From Haloechinothrix aidingensis (GTDB lineage: Bacteria; Actinomycetota; Actinomycetes; Mycobacteriales; Pseudonocardiaceae), in assembly GCF_013450155.1 (NCBI RefSeq), contig NZ_JACCKD010000004.1, positions 496,001-560,000 of the forward strand: DNA of 64,000 nt. The letters run 5' to 3'. A program made the translations under genes and the position numbers. Each line of letters begins with the position of its first letter. Position 1 is the stretch's first letter. The notes beneath the pieces were generated by a model. It was given only the letters and a program-made list of their open reading frames with translations, was not told the DNA's origin and ran no database searches. This document shows positions 1 to 8,514 of this stretch, in pieces.

Positions 1-808
1 GGTTGATGGCGTTCTTGAAACCCTCCACGGCATCCGGGTTCTGCTCGGCGACCTCGGTCGAGGTCACCCAGAGCCCCACGGCGCCTTCGCGGAACAACCC
101 GATGGCGGGGAAGTCGATGATCTGCGCGCCCTGCTGCTCCACCGCTTGCTCGATGAACGGCGTCACCTGGCCCACGGCGTCGACACGGCCTTCCTTCAGG
201 GCCGAATTCATGTCCTGGAAGCTCAGCGCGATCCACTCGACGGCCGAGGGGTCTCCCCCGTCCTGGGTGACGGAGGAAGCGATCGTCACCTCCATCTGCG
301 CCTTACGCGCAGGCACGGCAACGGTCTTGCCTTCCAGATCGGCGGGCGAGGAGATGTCGCTCCCCTCTCCCACGAGAACCGCCGTGTCATCCGGACTGTC
401 TTCGGGCTCCTGTCCCGCCTCGACCCACGTCTCGTAGGCGTCGTCCCGGTACCCGTCGGCGGCGGCGACGACCTTCAAGTCAATGCCCTCGGACAGCGCG
501 GTGAGCATCGGCGTGGCGGGGGTGTAGGCGAACTGCACCTCGCCGCCCTGCAGCGCGGCCATCGCGCCCGCCGGGTTGGGGACGTTCTGCACGTCGACCT
601 CCACGCCCTCATCGGCGAAAAACCCTTGGTCGATGCCGAGGTGCAGCGCGCCGGTCGAATAGATCGGCAGCGCTCCGACGGTCACCTGCTGGGTTCCATC
701 CTGCGCCTGGTCAACCTCTGTGGCTTCCTCTTCGGTCGGTCCGCAGGCGGACAGCACACCGACGGCACCGGCCACGGCGAGCACCATGAGATGCTTGTGC
801 GTTCGCAT
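1..808 (-). CDS. ABC transporter substrate-binding lipoprotein, NMT1/SsuA-like (C-terminus outside window)
   Basis: Translating the complement from ATG at 808 gives about 269 residues with no stop before the window edge. The N-terminus MRTHKH plus a short hydrophobic stretch ending in VLSAC is a lipoprotein signal peptide with lipobox. The mature part has TVGALPIYSTGALHLGIDQG, then GGEVQFAYT and EGRVDAVGQVTPF, typical of the NMT1/SsuA periplasmic-binding fold that presents an organic anion to a BPD-type permease. It is divergent from the LysR gene at 994 and shares a control region with it, so it probably feeds the homoprotocatechuate pathway (inference). It resembles the binding protein at 36944-37900 in layout. 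A GAGGA ribosome site precedes the ATG. Permease and ATPase genes would lie to the left, outside the window. Confidence 0.85.
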   Translation of the reverse strand, partial: MRTHKHLMVLAVAGAVGVLSACGPTEEEATEVDQAQDGTQQVTVGALPIYSTGALHLGIDQGFFADEGVEVDVQNVPNPAGAMAALQGGEVQFAYTPATPMLTALSEGIDLKVVAAADGYRDDAYETWVEAGQEPEDSPDDTAVLVGEGSDISSPADLEGKTVAVPARKAQMEVTIASSVTQDGGDPSAVEWIALSFQDMNSALKEGRVDAVGQVTPFIEQAVEQQGAQIIDFPAIGLFREGAVGLWVTSTEVAEQNPDAVEGFKNAIN

Positions 809-964
809 CCGTTCTCCTCAGGACTGCTCGGAATCGCGGTGTTGTTACTGAGACCGCAATATTTGTTACCTGATACGAGCAGTAAAGCATGTGCTCGACG
901 TCACCGGAAAGGCTTCAGTCGTGTCGATTGGGACTCGGCTCAGACGAGTTTTCGACAGTTCCGG

Positions 965-977
965 TAGACAGTGTCTA
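965..977. promoter_or_regulatory. Candidate LysR box (T-N11-A)
   Basis: TAGACAGTGTCTA has perfect 5-bp arms around 3 nt and fits the LysR T-N11-A rule. It lies 16 bp upstream of the lysR GTG, in the divergent region shared with the binding-protein gene, the usual place for an autoregulatory and activator site. A second box of the same form lies at 1888-1900. Confidence 0.5.
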
Positions 978-993
978 TGGCTAGGGTGGTGTC

Positions 994-1890
994 GTGGAAC
1001 GTCGCCAGATCGAGTACTTCCTCGCCGTCGTCGAGAACGGCGGGTTCACCGCCGCGGCCAGCGCGCTGCACGTCGCGCAGCCCTCGCTCTCACACGCCAT
1101 CAAGGTCCTCGAGCGCGATCTGGGCGCCGAGCTGTTCCACCGCCTGCCGCGCGGGGTGCGCCTCACCGCCGCAGGGGAAGCCCTGATCGACTCCGCCCGC
1201 CGGACCCTGCGGGACATGGAGACGGCACGCGCGACCGTCCGCGAGGTCACCGGGCTCATGGCAGGCAGGCTCGACCTGGTCAGCCTGCCCACGCTGGCAC
1301 TGGACCCGCTGGCGGTCGTGATCGGCCGCTTCCGGCGAGCCTACCCGGAGGTACGGATCCGGCTCGCGCAGTCCGAGCTCGGCGACGAGGTCCGCGAGTC
1401 CGTGCGCACCGGCGCGGCCGAGCTGGGTCTCGCCGACACCACCACCCGAAGCTTCGAGGAGCTCGAGGCGGTTCCCATCGGTAACCAGGAGCTGATCGCC
1501 ACGTTGCCGCCGGGGACCCCGGCCCCGCCCGCCGGTGTGCTCACGGTCGACGAGCTACTGGACCGGGAGCTGATCACCGGCTTTCCCGGCACCCTTGTCC
1601 GTGATCTGGTCACCCGCGAGGCGCGCCGGCGCGGCAGGGAACCCAACGTGGTGGTCGAGCTCGGGCACCGGGAGTCGGCGTTGCACATGATCGCCGCCGG
1701 TGCGGGCTCCGGCGTCCTCCCGCGACCGCTGGCCAAGCTGGCCGAGCTGGAAGGGGCCGTGCTGGTCTCCGTCGACCCTGCCGTTGAGCGCGAGATCCAC
1801 CTCGTGCGCAGGCCGGGCACGCTCTCACCCGCGGCACAGGCGTTCCAGCGGATGCTGCTTGCCGAGGAGACCTCGCACAACGAGACATAG
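994..1890 (+). CDS. LysR-family transcriptional regulator of the homoprotocatechuate operon
   Basis: 298 aa, the normal LysR length. Residues 1-60 form the winged helix-turn-helix (RRQIEYFLAVVENGGFTAAA, then QPSLSHAIKVLERDLGAELF), and residues about 90-290 the periplasmic-binding-like effector domain. The GTG at 994 is preferred because MERRQIEYF is the canonical LysR start. The gene is divergent from the ABC binding-protein gene and 114 bp upstream of the catabolic operon starting at 2005. LysR-type boxes on both sides (965-977, 1888-1900) suggest it regulates itself, the importer and the operon. The inducer is presumably a (hydroxy)phenylacetate-type compound, inferred only from neighbouring genes. 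Confidence 0.9.
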   Translation: MERRQIEYFLAVVENGGFTAAASALHVAQPSLSHAIKVLERDLGAELFHRLPRGVRLTAAGEALIDSARRTLRDMETARATVREVTGLMAGRLDLVSLPTLALDPLAVVIGRFRRAYPEVRIRLAQSELGDEVRESVRTGAAELGLADTTTRSFEELEAVPIGNQELIATLPPGTPAPPAGVLTVDELLDRELITGFPGTLVRDLVTREARRRGREPNVVVELGHRESALHMIAAGAGSGVLPRPLAKLAELEGAVLVSVDPAVEREIHLVRRPGTLSPAAQAFQRMLLAEETSHNET

Positions 1891-1900
1891 ATCAGTTCTA
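1888..1900. promoter_or_regulatory. Candidate LysR box upstream of the hpa-type operon
   Basis: TAGATCAGTTCTA keeps the TAGA...TCTA ends and 13-bp span of the box at 965-977. It overlaps the end of lysR (stop TAG at 1888-1890) and lies about 105 bp upstream of the operon's first gene. Recurrence of the same partial palindrome on both sides of one LysR gene is the evidence; binding is inferred. Confidence 0.45.
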
Positions 1901-2004
1901 TCGGAAGCACCGAAAACAGATCTTTGTGCTTATCCGTCCGGCAGGGGTGCAATCGAGGCACGTGCCGCGGATGCAGCGGCTCCCAGGCGGATGAGGAGGC
2001 TTCC

Positions 2005-2841
2005 GTGACGACCAAGCTCGTCCTACTCGGCACGGCCGGCGGCCCCACGCCGCACGGTCACCGGTTCTCGCCCGCGCAGGCGATCGTCGTCGACGGCGCG
2101 GCCTACGTGTTCGACTGCGGCAACGGGGTCGCCCATCAGCTCGCTCGCGCGGGCATCCCGTTCTCGGCCATCCGCGCCGTGTTCGTCACGCACAACCACT
2201 CCGACCACAACGCCGACATCGGCAGCCTGCTCATGCTGGGCTGGTCCGGGTTGCGGTCGCCGGTACGCATCATCGGCCCCCCGCCGATCGAGACCATGGT
2301 CAAACAGGTCCTCGAGGGGCATCGCTACGACCTCGACCTGCGGGTGGCCGACGAGGGCAGGCGGCCGCTGCACGAGATGCTGGACATCACCGAGAGCTCC
2401 GGCGGCGGCGTGGTCTACACCGACGAGCACGTCACAGTGACCGCCACTCTGGTCGACCACCCCCCTGTGGACCCCGCATTCGGGTTCCGCATCGACACCG
2501 CCGACCGGTCCATTGTGATCTCCGGGGACACCGTCCCCTGCGACAACCTCGTCGAGCTCGCCACCGGCGCCGATGTGCTCGTGCACGAGACCATGCACGT
2601 CCCAGCCCTCGACGGCCTGCTCTCCCGGCACAACGGCAGCCGGGTACGCGAGCACCTGCTCGCCAGCCACACCCGCTCCGACGAGGTCGGCCCGGTCGCC
2701 GAGCGCGCGGGCGTCCCGCTGCTGGTGCTGTCCCACCTCACCCCGGCCGACGGCAGCGTCGACGACGCGGTGTGGCAACGCGAGGCAGAGAAGGGCTTCA
2801 GCGGCACCGTCGTCGTCGGGCAGGACCTGCAGGAGCTCTGA
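2005..2841 (+). CDS. MBL-fold metallo-hydrolase (RNase Z/arylsulfatase-like)
   Basis: 278 aa from GTG 2005, chosen because an AGGAGG-type site lies just upstream and MTTKLVLLGTAGG begins the first beta strand of the fold. The zinc motif HxHxDH is intact (THNHSDHNADIG, about residues 68-79), and SGDT and HLTP-type positions supply later ligands. Such proteins hydrolyse esters, lactones, phosphodiesters or thioesters, so the substrate cannot be read from sequence. It is the first gene of the operon and its stop overlaps the next start (TGATG). A lactone or enol-ester step in the lower pathway is a reasonable guess, and no canonical Hpa enzyme is an MBL protein. Confidence 0.8.
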   Translation: MTTKLVLLGTAGGPTPHGHRFSPAQAIVVDGAAYVFDCGNGVAHQLARAGIPFSAIRAVFVTHNHSDHNADIGSLLMLGWSGLRSPVRIIGPPPIETMVKQVLEGHRYDLDLRVADEGRRPLHEMLDITESSGGGVVYTDEHVTVTATLVDHPPVDPAFGFRIDTADRSIVISGDTVPCDNLVELATGADVLVHETMHVPALDGLLSRHNGSRVREHLLASHTRSDEVGPVAERAGVPLLVLSHLTPADGSVDDAVWQREAEKGFSGTVVVGQDLQEL

Positions 2842-4283
2842 TGGACCCCGTCACAGCGGAGCTCGGCCTCACCCCGAGCAAGGTCATCGCGGTGCACCTG
2901 AACTACACCAGCCGCGCCGCGCAGCGCGGCCGCACACCGGCCCATCCCTCCTACTTCCTGAAGGCACCGTCCTCACTGGCGGGAAGCGGTGACGTCGCGC
3001 GCCCCGAGGGCACCGAGCTGCTGGCCTTCGAAGGCGAGATCGCGCTGGTGATCGCGACCCCCGCCCACCGGGTCCCCCCGGAACGGGCCTGGCAGCACGT
3101 CGGGTGGGTCACGGCAGCGAACGACCTGGGACTGCACGACCTGCGCCATGCCGATCGGGGATCCAACCTGCGTTCCAAGAGCGGCGACGGGTACACCCCC
3201 ATCGGTCCGACGTTCCTGCGCGCGGCCGAGCTGGACCCGGAACGCCTGCGCGTGCGCACATGGGTGGACGGTCACCTCCGGCAGAGCGGCAGCACCGAGG
3301 AGCTGCTCTTCGGCTTCGCAGAGCTCGTCGCCGACCTGTCCCGGATGTCCACCCTGGAGGCCGGCGACGTGATCCTGACCGGAACCCCGGCTGGAGCCTC
3401 GGTCGTCGAGCCGGGCCAGGTTGTCGAGGTCGAGGTGGCTCACGACGGCGCGAGCACCGGCCTGCTGCGCACCACCGTGGCCACCGGCCCCGCCCTACCG
3501 CCGGTCGGCGCGCCGCCGCGCGTGGACGAGGCCACCCGCGCCGACGCCTACGGTGAGACAGCAGGGGACGCCGTGCACGGCGAGCTGCTCGACCGGCTGC
3601 GGCGCCTCGGCGTGGCGACACTGTCGGCGCAGCTGCGCAAGCGCGGGCTGAACAACGTCCACATCGACGGGGTACACCCGGCACGACCCGGCGGCACCTT
3701 CGCCGGCCGCGCCCGCACGCTTCGCTTCCTCCCGCACCGGGAGGACCTCTTCGCCGAGCACGGTACGGGGTTCAACGCGCAGAAGCGCGCGGTGGAGTCG
3801 GTCGGTGCGGACGAGGTGCTGGTGATGGAGGCCCGCGGCGAGAGCACCTCCGGCACGATCGGCGACATCCTGGCGCTGCGCGCGCAGGTGCGCGGCGCGG
3901 CCGCCGTCGTCACCGACGGCGGGATACGCGATGCCGCCGAGATCGCCGCACTGGACATCCCCGTCCACCACGCGAGCAACCACCCGGCTGTGCTCGGGCG
4001 CAGGCACGTGCCGTGGGAGGTCGACACCGCGATCGGCTGCGGCGGCACCACGGTCGTCCCCGGCGACGTGATCGTCGGTGACGACGACGGGGTCCTGGTC
4101 ATCCCACCGCGGCTGGTCGCCGACGTGGCCGCCGACGCACAGGAGCAGGAGCGGCAGGAGACGTTCATCGCCGAGCAGGTCGCCAAGGGACACCCGATCC
4201 GGGGCCTCTACCCGCTCTCCGGCGAGTGGGAGGCCGCCTACCAGGACTGGCTGCACGGACGACCCGAAGGAGGAAACCGGTGA
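2841..4283 (+). CDS. Fusion of a fumarylacetoacetate hydrolase-family domain (HpaG-like) with an RraA/HMG-aldolase-family domain
   Basis: 480 aa from the ATG that overlaps the previous stop. Residues about 15-220 are an FAH-family domain with FEGEIALVI metal ligands, DLGLHDLR, SKSGDGYTPIGP and TGTPAGASVVEPG, the signature of 2-hydroxyhepta-2,4-diene-1,7-dioate isomerase/OPET decarboxylase. Residues about 250-470 are an RraA-like domain with LGVATLSAQLRKRG, GTIGDILALRA and VTDGGIRD; the Gly...Arg-Asp set is that of class II pyruvate aldolases/oxaloacetate decarboxylases, not of the E. coli RNase E inhibitor. One polypeptide could therefore do the decarboxylation/isomerisation and a C-C lyase or second decarboxylase step of homoprotocatechuate breakdown (inference). 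It overlaps the next gene by 4 nt (GTGA). Confidence 0.85.
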   Translation: MDPVTAELGLTPSKVIAVHLNYTSRAAQRGRTPAHPSYFLKAPSSLAGSGDVARPEGTELLAFEGEIALVIATPAHRVPPERAWQHVGWVTAANDLGLHDLRHADRGSNLRSKSGDGYTPIGPTFLRAAELDPERLRVRTWVDGHLRQSGSTEELLFGFAELVADLSRMSTLEAGDVILTGTPAGASVVEPGQVVEVEVAHDGASTGLLRTTVATGPALPPVGAPPRVDEATRADAYGETAGDAVHGELLDRLRRLGVATLSAQLRKRGLNNVHIDGVHPARPGGTFAGRARTLRFLPHREDLFAEHGTGFNAQKRAVESVGADEVLVMEARGESTSGTIGDILALRAQVRGAAAVVTDGGIRDAAEIAALDIPVHHASNHPAVLGRRHVPWEVDTAIGCGGTTVVPGDVIVGDDDGVLVIPPRLVADVAADAQEQERQETFIAEQVAKGHPIRGLYPLSGEWEAAYQDWLHGRPEGGNR

Positions 4284-5215
4284 AGTTCCGCCACGACCCG
4301 CAGCGGATCCGGGGGTCGATCGCGCCCGTGATCACCCCGTTCACCGAGGCCGGTGAACTCGACGCCGCGGGCCTGCGCACACTGGTGCGCTTCCAGCTCG
4401 CGAACGGCACACACGGGATCTCGCTGGGCGGCTCCACGGGCGAGCCCGGTGCGCAGACCGTGACCGAGCGCGCCGAGGCCGTCCGCGTGGCCGCCGGCGT
4501 CATCGACGACCGGGTGCCGTTCGTCCCGGGCACCGGGTCGGCCAAACTGGACGAGACTTTGGAGCTGACGGGGATCGCGCGCGATGCGGGCGCCGACGCC
4601 GCGCTGATCATCACCCCGTACTACGCCCGCCCCACCCAGGAAGCGCTGTACTCCTGGTACGCGACCGTGGCCCGCGAGTTCCCGGACCTGCCGCTCGTCA
4701 TCTACAACGTGCCGTCCCGCACCGCCGTGGACATCGCCCCGGAGACCGTGGCCCGGCTGTTCACCGACTTCGACAACATCGTCGGGATCAAGGAGACCAC
4801 GAAGGACTTCGAGCACTTCTCCCGCGTGATGCACGCCTGCGGGCCACAGCTGCTGGTGTGGTCCGGGATCGAGCTGTTGTGCCTGCCGCTGCTGTCACTG
4901 GGCGGCGTCGGCTTCGTCAGTGCCGTGGCCAACCTCGCGCCACAGGCGGTGGCGCGGATGTACGACGCACACACCGCGGGGGACGCCACCACCGCGCGGG
5001 AGCTGCACTACCGGCTGCACCCGCTGGTGGACGTGGTGTTCACCGAGACCAACCCGGCCGCGGTGAAGTGGCTGCTCGCCCGGCACGGGTTGATCGCCTC
5101 CGCGCACGTACGCCCCCCGCTGATCCCGCTGACCGGGTCCGGGCAGTCCCGGGTCACCGAACTGCTGAGCGACTCCCGGGACCTGCTGTCCCCTCTGGAG
5201 GATTTCGATGGCTGA
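4280..5215 (+). CDS. DapA/NanA-family class I aldolase (DHDPS-like), probable catabolic pyruvate lyase
   Basis: 311 aa from GTG 4280, with AAGGAGG upstream. The TIM-barrel marks of the dihydrodipicolinate synthase family are present: GSIAPVITPF, GGSTGEPG, the tyrosine of IYNVPSRT and the Schiff-base lysine of GIKETTKD. A lysine-biosynthetic role is unlikely because the gene is locked into a catabolic operon (4-nt overlap with the upstream fusion gene, 8-nt overlap with hpaE). The likely role is cleavage or hydration of the 2-keto acid produced after HpaG, replacing HpaI, to release pyruvate and succinic semialdehyde. The exact reaction is inferred from position, not proven by motifs. Confidence 0.82.
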   Translation: MKFRHDPQRIRGSIAPVITPFTEAGELDAAGLRTLVRFQLANGTHGISLGGSTGEPGAQTVTERAEAVRVAAGVIDDRVPFVPGTGSAKLDETLELTGIARDAGADAALIITPYYARPTQEALYSWYATVAREFPDLPLVIYNVPSRTAVDIAPETVARLFTDFDNIVGIKETTKDFEHFSRVMHACGPQLLVWSGIELLCLPLLSLGGVGFVSAVANLAPQAVARMYDAHTAGDATTARELHYRLHPLVDVVFTETNPAAVKWLLARHGLIASAHVRPPLIPLTGSGQSRVTELLSDSRDLLSPLEDFDG

Positions 5216-6713
5216 ACCGCACCGCCCTGCCGAGCTGCCGGATCGTTTCGACCACATCATCGCCGGGGAGGGTGTGCCGAGCAGCTCCGGCGAGACGTTC
5301 GACGTGCTCGACCCGGTGTCCAACAAGCCCTACGCGGTCGCCGCGGCCGGGGACGCCGCCGATATCGACCGGGCCGTGGCCGCCGCTCGCGAGGCGTTCA
5401 CCGACGGCCCCTGGCCGACCATGACCGCGCGGGCCCGCGCGACCGTGCTCTACCGCATCGCCGAGGGCATCGAGGCGCGCGAGCTGCGGCTGGCCGAGCT
5501 GGAGAGCTTCGACACCGGGCTGCCGATCACCCAGGCGCGCGGGCAGGCACGGCGCGCGGCGGAGAACTTCCGGTTCTTCGCCGACGTGATCGTCGCGATG
5601 CACGAGGACGCCTACCGCGTGCCGGGCGCTCAGCTGAACTACGTGGTCCGCAAGCCGGTGGGCGTGGCCGGGTTGATCACCCCGTGGAACACCCCCTTCA
5701 TGCTGGAGAGCTGGAAGCTGGCCCCGGCGCTGGCGGCGGGATGCCCGGTGGTGCTCAAACCGGCCGAGTTCACCCCGGCCTCCGCGAGCCTGTGGGCGGC
5801 GATCATGGCCGAGGCCGGTGTGCCTGCCGGGGTGTTCAACCTGGTCAACGGGTTCGGCGAGCAGGCAGGGCAAGCGCTGGTGGACCACCCGGACGTGCCG
5901 CTGATCTCGTTCACCGGCGAGAGCGCCACCGGCAGGGAGATCATGCGCCGGGCATCGGCCCACCTCAAGGGACTGTCCATGGAGCTGGGCGGCAAGTCCC
6001 CCGCTCTCGTGTTCGCCGACGCCGACCTGGACGCGGCGCTGGACTCCACGCTGTTCGGGGTGTTCTCGCTCAACGGCGAGCGCTGCACGGCGGGCTCGCG
6101 GATCCTCGTGGAGCGCTCCGTCTACGAGGAGTTCTGCGCCCGCTACGCCGAGCGGGCCCGCAACATCGTGGTCGGTCCGCCGCACGAGGACGCCACCGAG
6201 GTAGGAGCGCTGGTGCACGCCGAGCACTACGAGCGCGTGCTGGGCTACATCGATGCGGGCAAGGGCGAGGCGACGCTGCTCGCCGGTGGCGGCAGGCCCG
6301 ACCACCTGCCCGAGGGCAACTACCTCGCCCCCACCGTGTTCGCCGACGTGCCGCCGGACGCGCGGATCTTCCGGGAGGAGATCTTCGGGCCCGTCGTGGC
6401 CATCACCCCGTTCGACAGCGAGGACGAGGCCGTAGCGCTGGCCAACGCCGTGGACTACGGGCTCGCCGCGTACGTGTGGACGACCGACCTGCGGCGTGGT
6501 CACCGCGTGGGCGCGTCGATCGATGCCGGGATGGTCTGGCTGAACTCGCACAACATCCGCGACCTGCGCACCCCCTTCGGCGGTGTCAAGGCCAGCGGCC
6601 TCGGCAAGGAAGGCGGTGAGCGAAGCATCGACTTCTACACCAACGAGCACATCATCCACGTCGCCCTCGGCGAGGTGCACACCCCTCGCTTCGGCGCCGG
6701 GACGTCGAGATGA
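5208..6713 (+). CDS. hpaE: 5-carboxymethyl-2-hydroxymuconate semialdehyde dehydrogenase
   Basis: 501 aa NAD(P)-dependent aldehyde dehydrogenase. Seen: TPWNTPFM, KPAEFTPAS, the catalytic glutamate in MELGGKSP, the nucleophile Cys at about residue 293 (NGERCTAG) and EEIFGPV. Near the C-terminus NSHNIRDLRTPFGGVKASG matches the region that characterises HpaE among ALDHs. It oxidises the semialdehyde made by HpaD to 5-carboxymethyl-2-hydroxymuconate. The start overlaps the preceding gene by 8 nt, and its stop overlaps an ATG of the next frame (hpaD). Family assignment is very firm and the substrate is well supported by the adjacent hpaD. Confidence 0.9.
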   Translation: MAEPHRPAELPDRFDHIIAGEGVPSSSGETFDVLDPVSNKPYAVAAAGDAADIDRAVAAAREAFTDGPWPTMTARARATVLYRIAEGIEARELRLAELESFDTGLPITQARGQARRAAENFRFFADVIVAMHEDAYRVPGAQLNYVVRKPVGVAGLITPWNTPFMLESWKLAPALAAGCPVVLKPAEFTPASASLWAAIMAEAGVPAGVFNLVNGFGEQAGQALVDHPDVPLISFTGESATGREIMRRASAHLKGLSMELGGKSPALVFADADLDAALDSTLFGVFSLNGERCTAGSRILVERSVYEEFCARYAERARNIVVGPPHEDATEVGALVHAEHYERVLGYIDAGKGEATLLAGGGRPDHLPEGNYLAPTVFADVPPDARIFREEIFGPVVAITPFDSEDEAVALANAVDYGLAAYVWTTDLRRGHRVGASIDAGMVWLNSHNIRDLRTPFGGVKASGLGKEGGERSIDFYTNEHIIHVALGEVHTPRFGAGTSR

Positions 6714-6724
6714 GGCAGACGACC

Positions 6725-7771
6725 ATGACGACACCACCCGACATCATCCGTGCCGCCTACGCCGAGCTGATCGTCACCGACCTGGCTGCCGCCCGCTGGT
6801 TCTACGTCGACGTGCTCGGGCTCGTGGTCACCGCGGAGGAACCCGAGGCGCTCTACCTGCGCGCGTTCGAGGAGTACACCCACCACAGCCTGGTGCTGCG
6901 CGCGGGACCGACCCCGGCTCTGGCCCGGCTCGCCTACCGGGTGCGCGGCCCCGAGCAGCTCACGGTCGCCGAGCGGTACTTCGCCGGGATCGGCGTCGAG
7001 ACCCGCAGGGTGGCCGCGGGCACCACCCGCGGTATCGGGGAGGCCGTGCGCGTCCACGACCCGCTCGGCTTTCCCGTCGAGTTCTTCTACGAGACCACCC
7101 ACACCGAGCGTTTCACCCAGCACTACCACCGCCAGCCCGGTAACGCGATCAGCAGGCTGGACCATTTCAACGTGATGGTGCCCGACGTGCGAGCCGCCTA
7201 CGACTACTACACCGGCCTTGGCTTCGGGGTCTCGGAGACCATCGAGGACAGCGACTCGCTGTACGCCACGTGGCTGTTCCGCAAGCCGACCGTGCACGAC
7301 ATCGCCATCACCGGCGGCGACGGTCCCCGGCTGCACCACATCGCGTTCGCCAGCCACGAGCGTCACCAGATCCTGCACACCTGCGACGTGCTCGGTGCGC
7401 TGCGGGCCGAGCACCACATCGAGCGCGGCCCGGGCAGGCACGGCGTGTCCAACGCCTTCTACCTGTACCTGCGCGATCCGGACGGGCATCGTATCGAGAT
7501 CTACACCAGCGACTACTACACCGGCGATCCCGACAACCCCACCGTCCGCTGGGACGTCACCGACAACCGGCGGCGCTCCTTCTGGGGCCACGAGGTGGTG
7601 CCCTCCTGGTACAACGAAGCCTCCGAGGTGCTGAACCTCGACGGCGGTCCGGTGCCGATCAGTTCCCCTCCGGTGCACGAGGCGAGCGCGGCCACCATCG
7701 GCGCCGACGGCTTCGGCGTGGCAGGCACCGGCGAGAACCGGCAGGGCTTCAAGCTCGGCCACCAGGCGTAG
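6725..7771 (+). CDS. hpaD: 3,4-dihydroxyphenylacetate (homoprotocatechuate) 2,3-dioxygenase
   Basis: 348 aa from ATG 6725, which has GAGG 9 nt upstream; an in-frame ATG at 6710 is the alternative. Two vicinal-oxygen-chelate repeats are visible. Metal ligands of type I extradiol dioxygenases appear as His in RLDHFNVMV (about residue 147), His in LHHIAFASH and Glu in HRIEIYTSDYY. The C-terminal stretch YTGDPDNPTVRWDV then RRRSFWG and VVPSWYNEAS is characteristic of the Brevibacterium/Arthrobacter homoprotocatechuate dioxygenases. It opens the ring proximally to give the semialdehyde used by HpaE. No hydroxylase (HpaBC) to make the catechol is in the window. Confidence 0.92.
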   Translation: MTTPPDIIRAAYAELIVTDLAAARWFYVDVLGLVVTAEEPEALYLRAFEEYTHHSLVLRAGPTPALARLAYRVRGPEQLTVAERYFAGIGVETRRVAAGTTRGIGEAVRVHDPLGFPVEFFYETTHTERFTQHYHRQPGNAISRLDHFNVMVPDVRAAYDYYTGLGFGVSETIEDSDSLYATWLFRKPTVHDIAITGGDGPRLHHIAFASHERHQILHTCDVLGALRAEHHIERGPGRHGVSNAFYLYLRDPDGHRIEIYTSDYYTGDPDNPTVRWDVTDNRRRSFWGHEVVPSWYNEASEVLNLDGGPVPISSPPVHEASAATIGADGFGVAGTGENRQGFKLGHQA

Positions 7772-7819
7772 GGCGGGCTGGATCTGCCCCACGGTTGGCT
7801 GCGGTGCTAATATGCTTTT

Positions 7820-8077
7820 ATGCGCACCACGGTCGATCTGTCACCGGAGTTGCTACGCGCGGCCAAAGCTGAGGCGGCCGCTCGCGGTGAGACCCTCAAG
7901 GAGTTTCTGGCCCGCGCCGTTACCCATGAGCTCGGGAATCCAGCCGTTCCAGCCTATCGACCACGCGTACAGCTCCCGCTCGTACGCAGTTCGAAACCGG
8001 GTTCGGTAGACCTCACCAACGAAGGCATCGAGGCCATCTTCGCGGCCGAAGACGCCGAGAAGCACGGAAGCGCCTGA
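7820..8077 (+). CDS. VapB-like antitoxin
   Basis: 85 aa. The N-terminus MRTTVDLSPELLRAAKAEAA followed by RGETLKEFLARAV is a short ribbon-helix-helix DNA-binding module as in VapB/CopG antitoxins, and the C-terminal half would wrap the toxin. It is directly followed by a PIN-domain gene with TGATG overlap, the standard antitoxin-toxin order. A TAATAT-like hexamer lies just before the ATG at 7820, so the transcript may have almost no leader. Such antitoxins repress their own operon together with the toxin. GC is slightly lower than the neighbours, consistent with a mobile module. Confidence 0.8.
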   Translation: MRTTVDLSPELLRAAKAEAAARGETLKEFLARAVTHELGNPAVPAYRPRVQLPLVRSSKPGSVDLTNEGIEAIFAAEDAEKHGSA

Positions 8078-8496
8078 TGCTGCTCGACGTCGGTGTGTGG
8101 CTCGCTGCCACGTGGGACGGCCACGCCCATCATCGTCGTGCGGCGAGCTGGTTCGATGAACAGGCATCAGATCTTGTGCTGTGCCGGATCACCCAGATGG
8201 GACTCCTCCGGCTGCTGTCCAATCCCGCGGTCATGGGCGGCGACGTATTGACTCGTGCCAATGCCTGGAGCATCGTGGACCAACTCCGAGCCGACGAACG
8301 GGTCCGGTACGCCGGTGAACCGAACGAGCTCGAGCAAGCCTGGCGTGCGATCTCCGCTCGCGACGATGACAGCCACAAACTGTGGACAGACGACTACCTG
8401 GCAGCGTTCGCGCAAGCTGCGAGGCTGGCCATGGCCACGCTCGACAGCGGCTTCGCCCGCCGGTACCGGTCCGTCACTGTGCACACGCTGCTCTGA
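8077..8496 (+). CDS. VapC-like PIN-domain ribonuclease toxin
   Basis: 139 aa. PIN-domain acidic residues are visible: LLDVGVWLAA (first Asp), the glutamate/aspartate cluster around ELEQAWRAI and DDDSHKLWTDDYLAAFA, and ATLDSGFARRY at the end. VapC toxins cleave tRNA or rRNA when released from VapB. The start overlaps the antitoxin stop, so translation is coupled. It converges on the oxidase gene ending at 8515. The target RNA cannot be deduced. Confidence 0.85.
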   Translation: MLLDVGVWLAATWDGHAHHRRAASWFDEQASDLVLCRITQMGLLRLLSNPAVMGGDVLTRANAWSIVDQLRADERVRYAGEPNELEQAWRAISARDDDSHKLWTDDYLAAFAQAARLAMATLDSGFARRYRSVTVHTLL

Positions 8497-8514
8497 TCGG
8501 CAGCGCGTGCCAGC

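Noticed and set aside
2841-4283. RraA domain as ribonuclease E activity regulator
   Set aside because: The catalytic Arg-Asp and Gly residues of pyruvate aldolases are present and the context is catabolic.
4280-5215. dapA (lysine biosynthesis) as gene name
   Set aside because: The family is right, but overlaps with catabolic genes on both sides make a biosynthetic role improbable.
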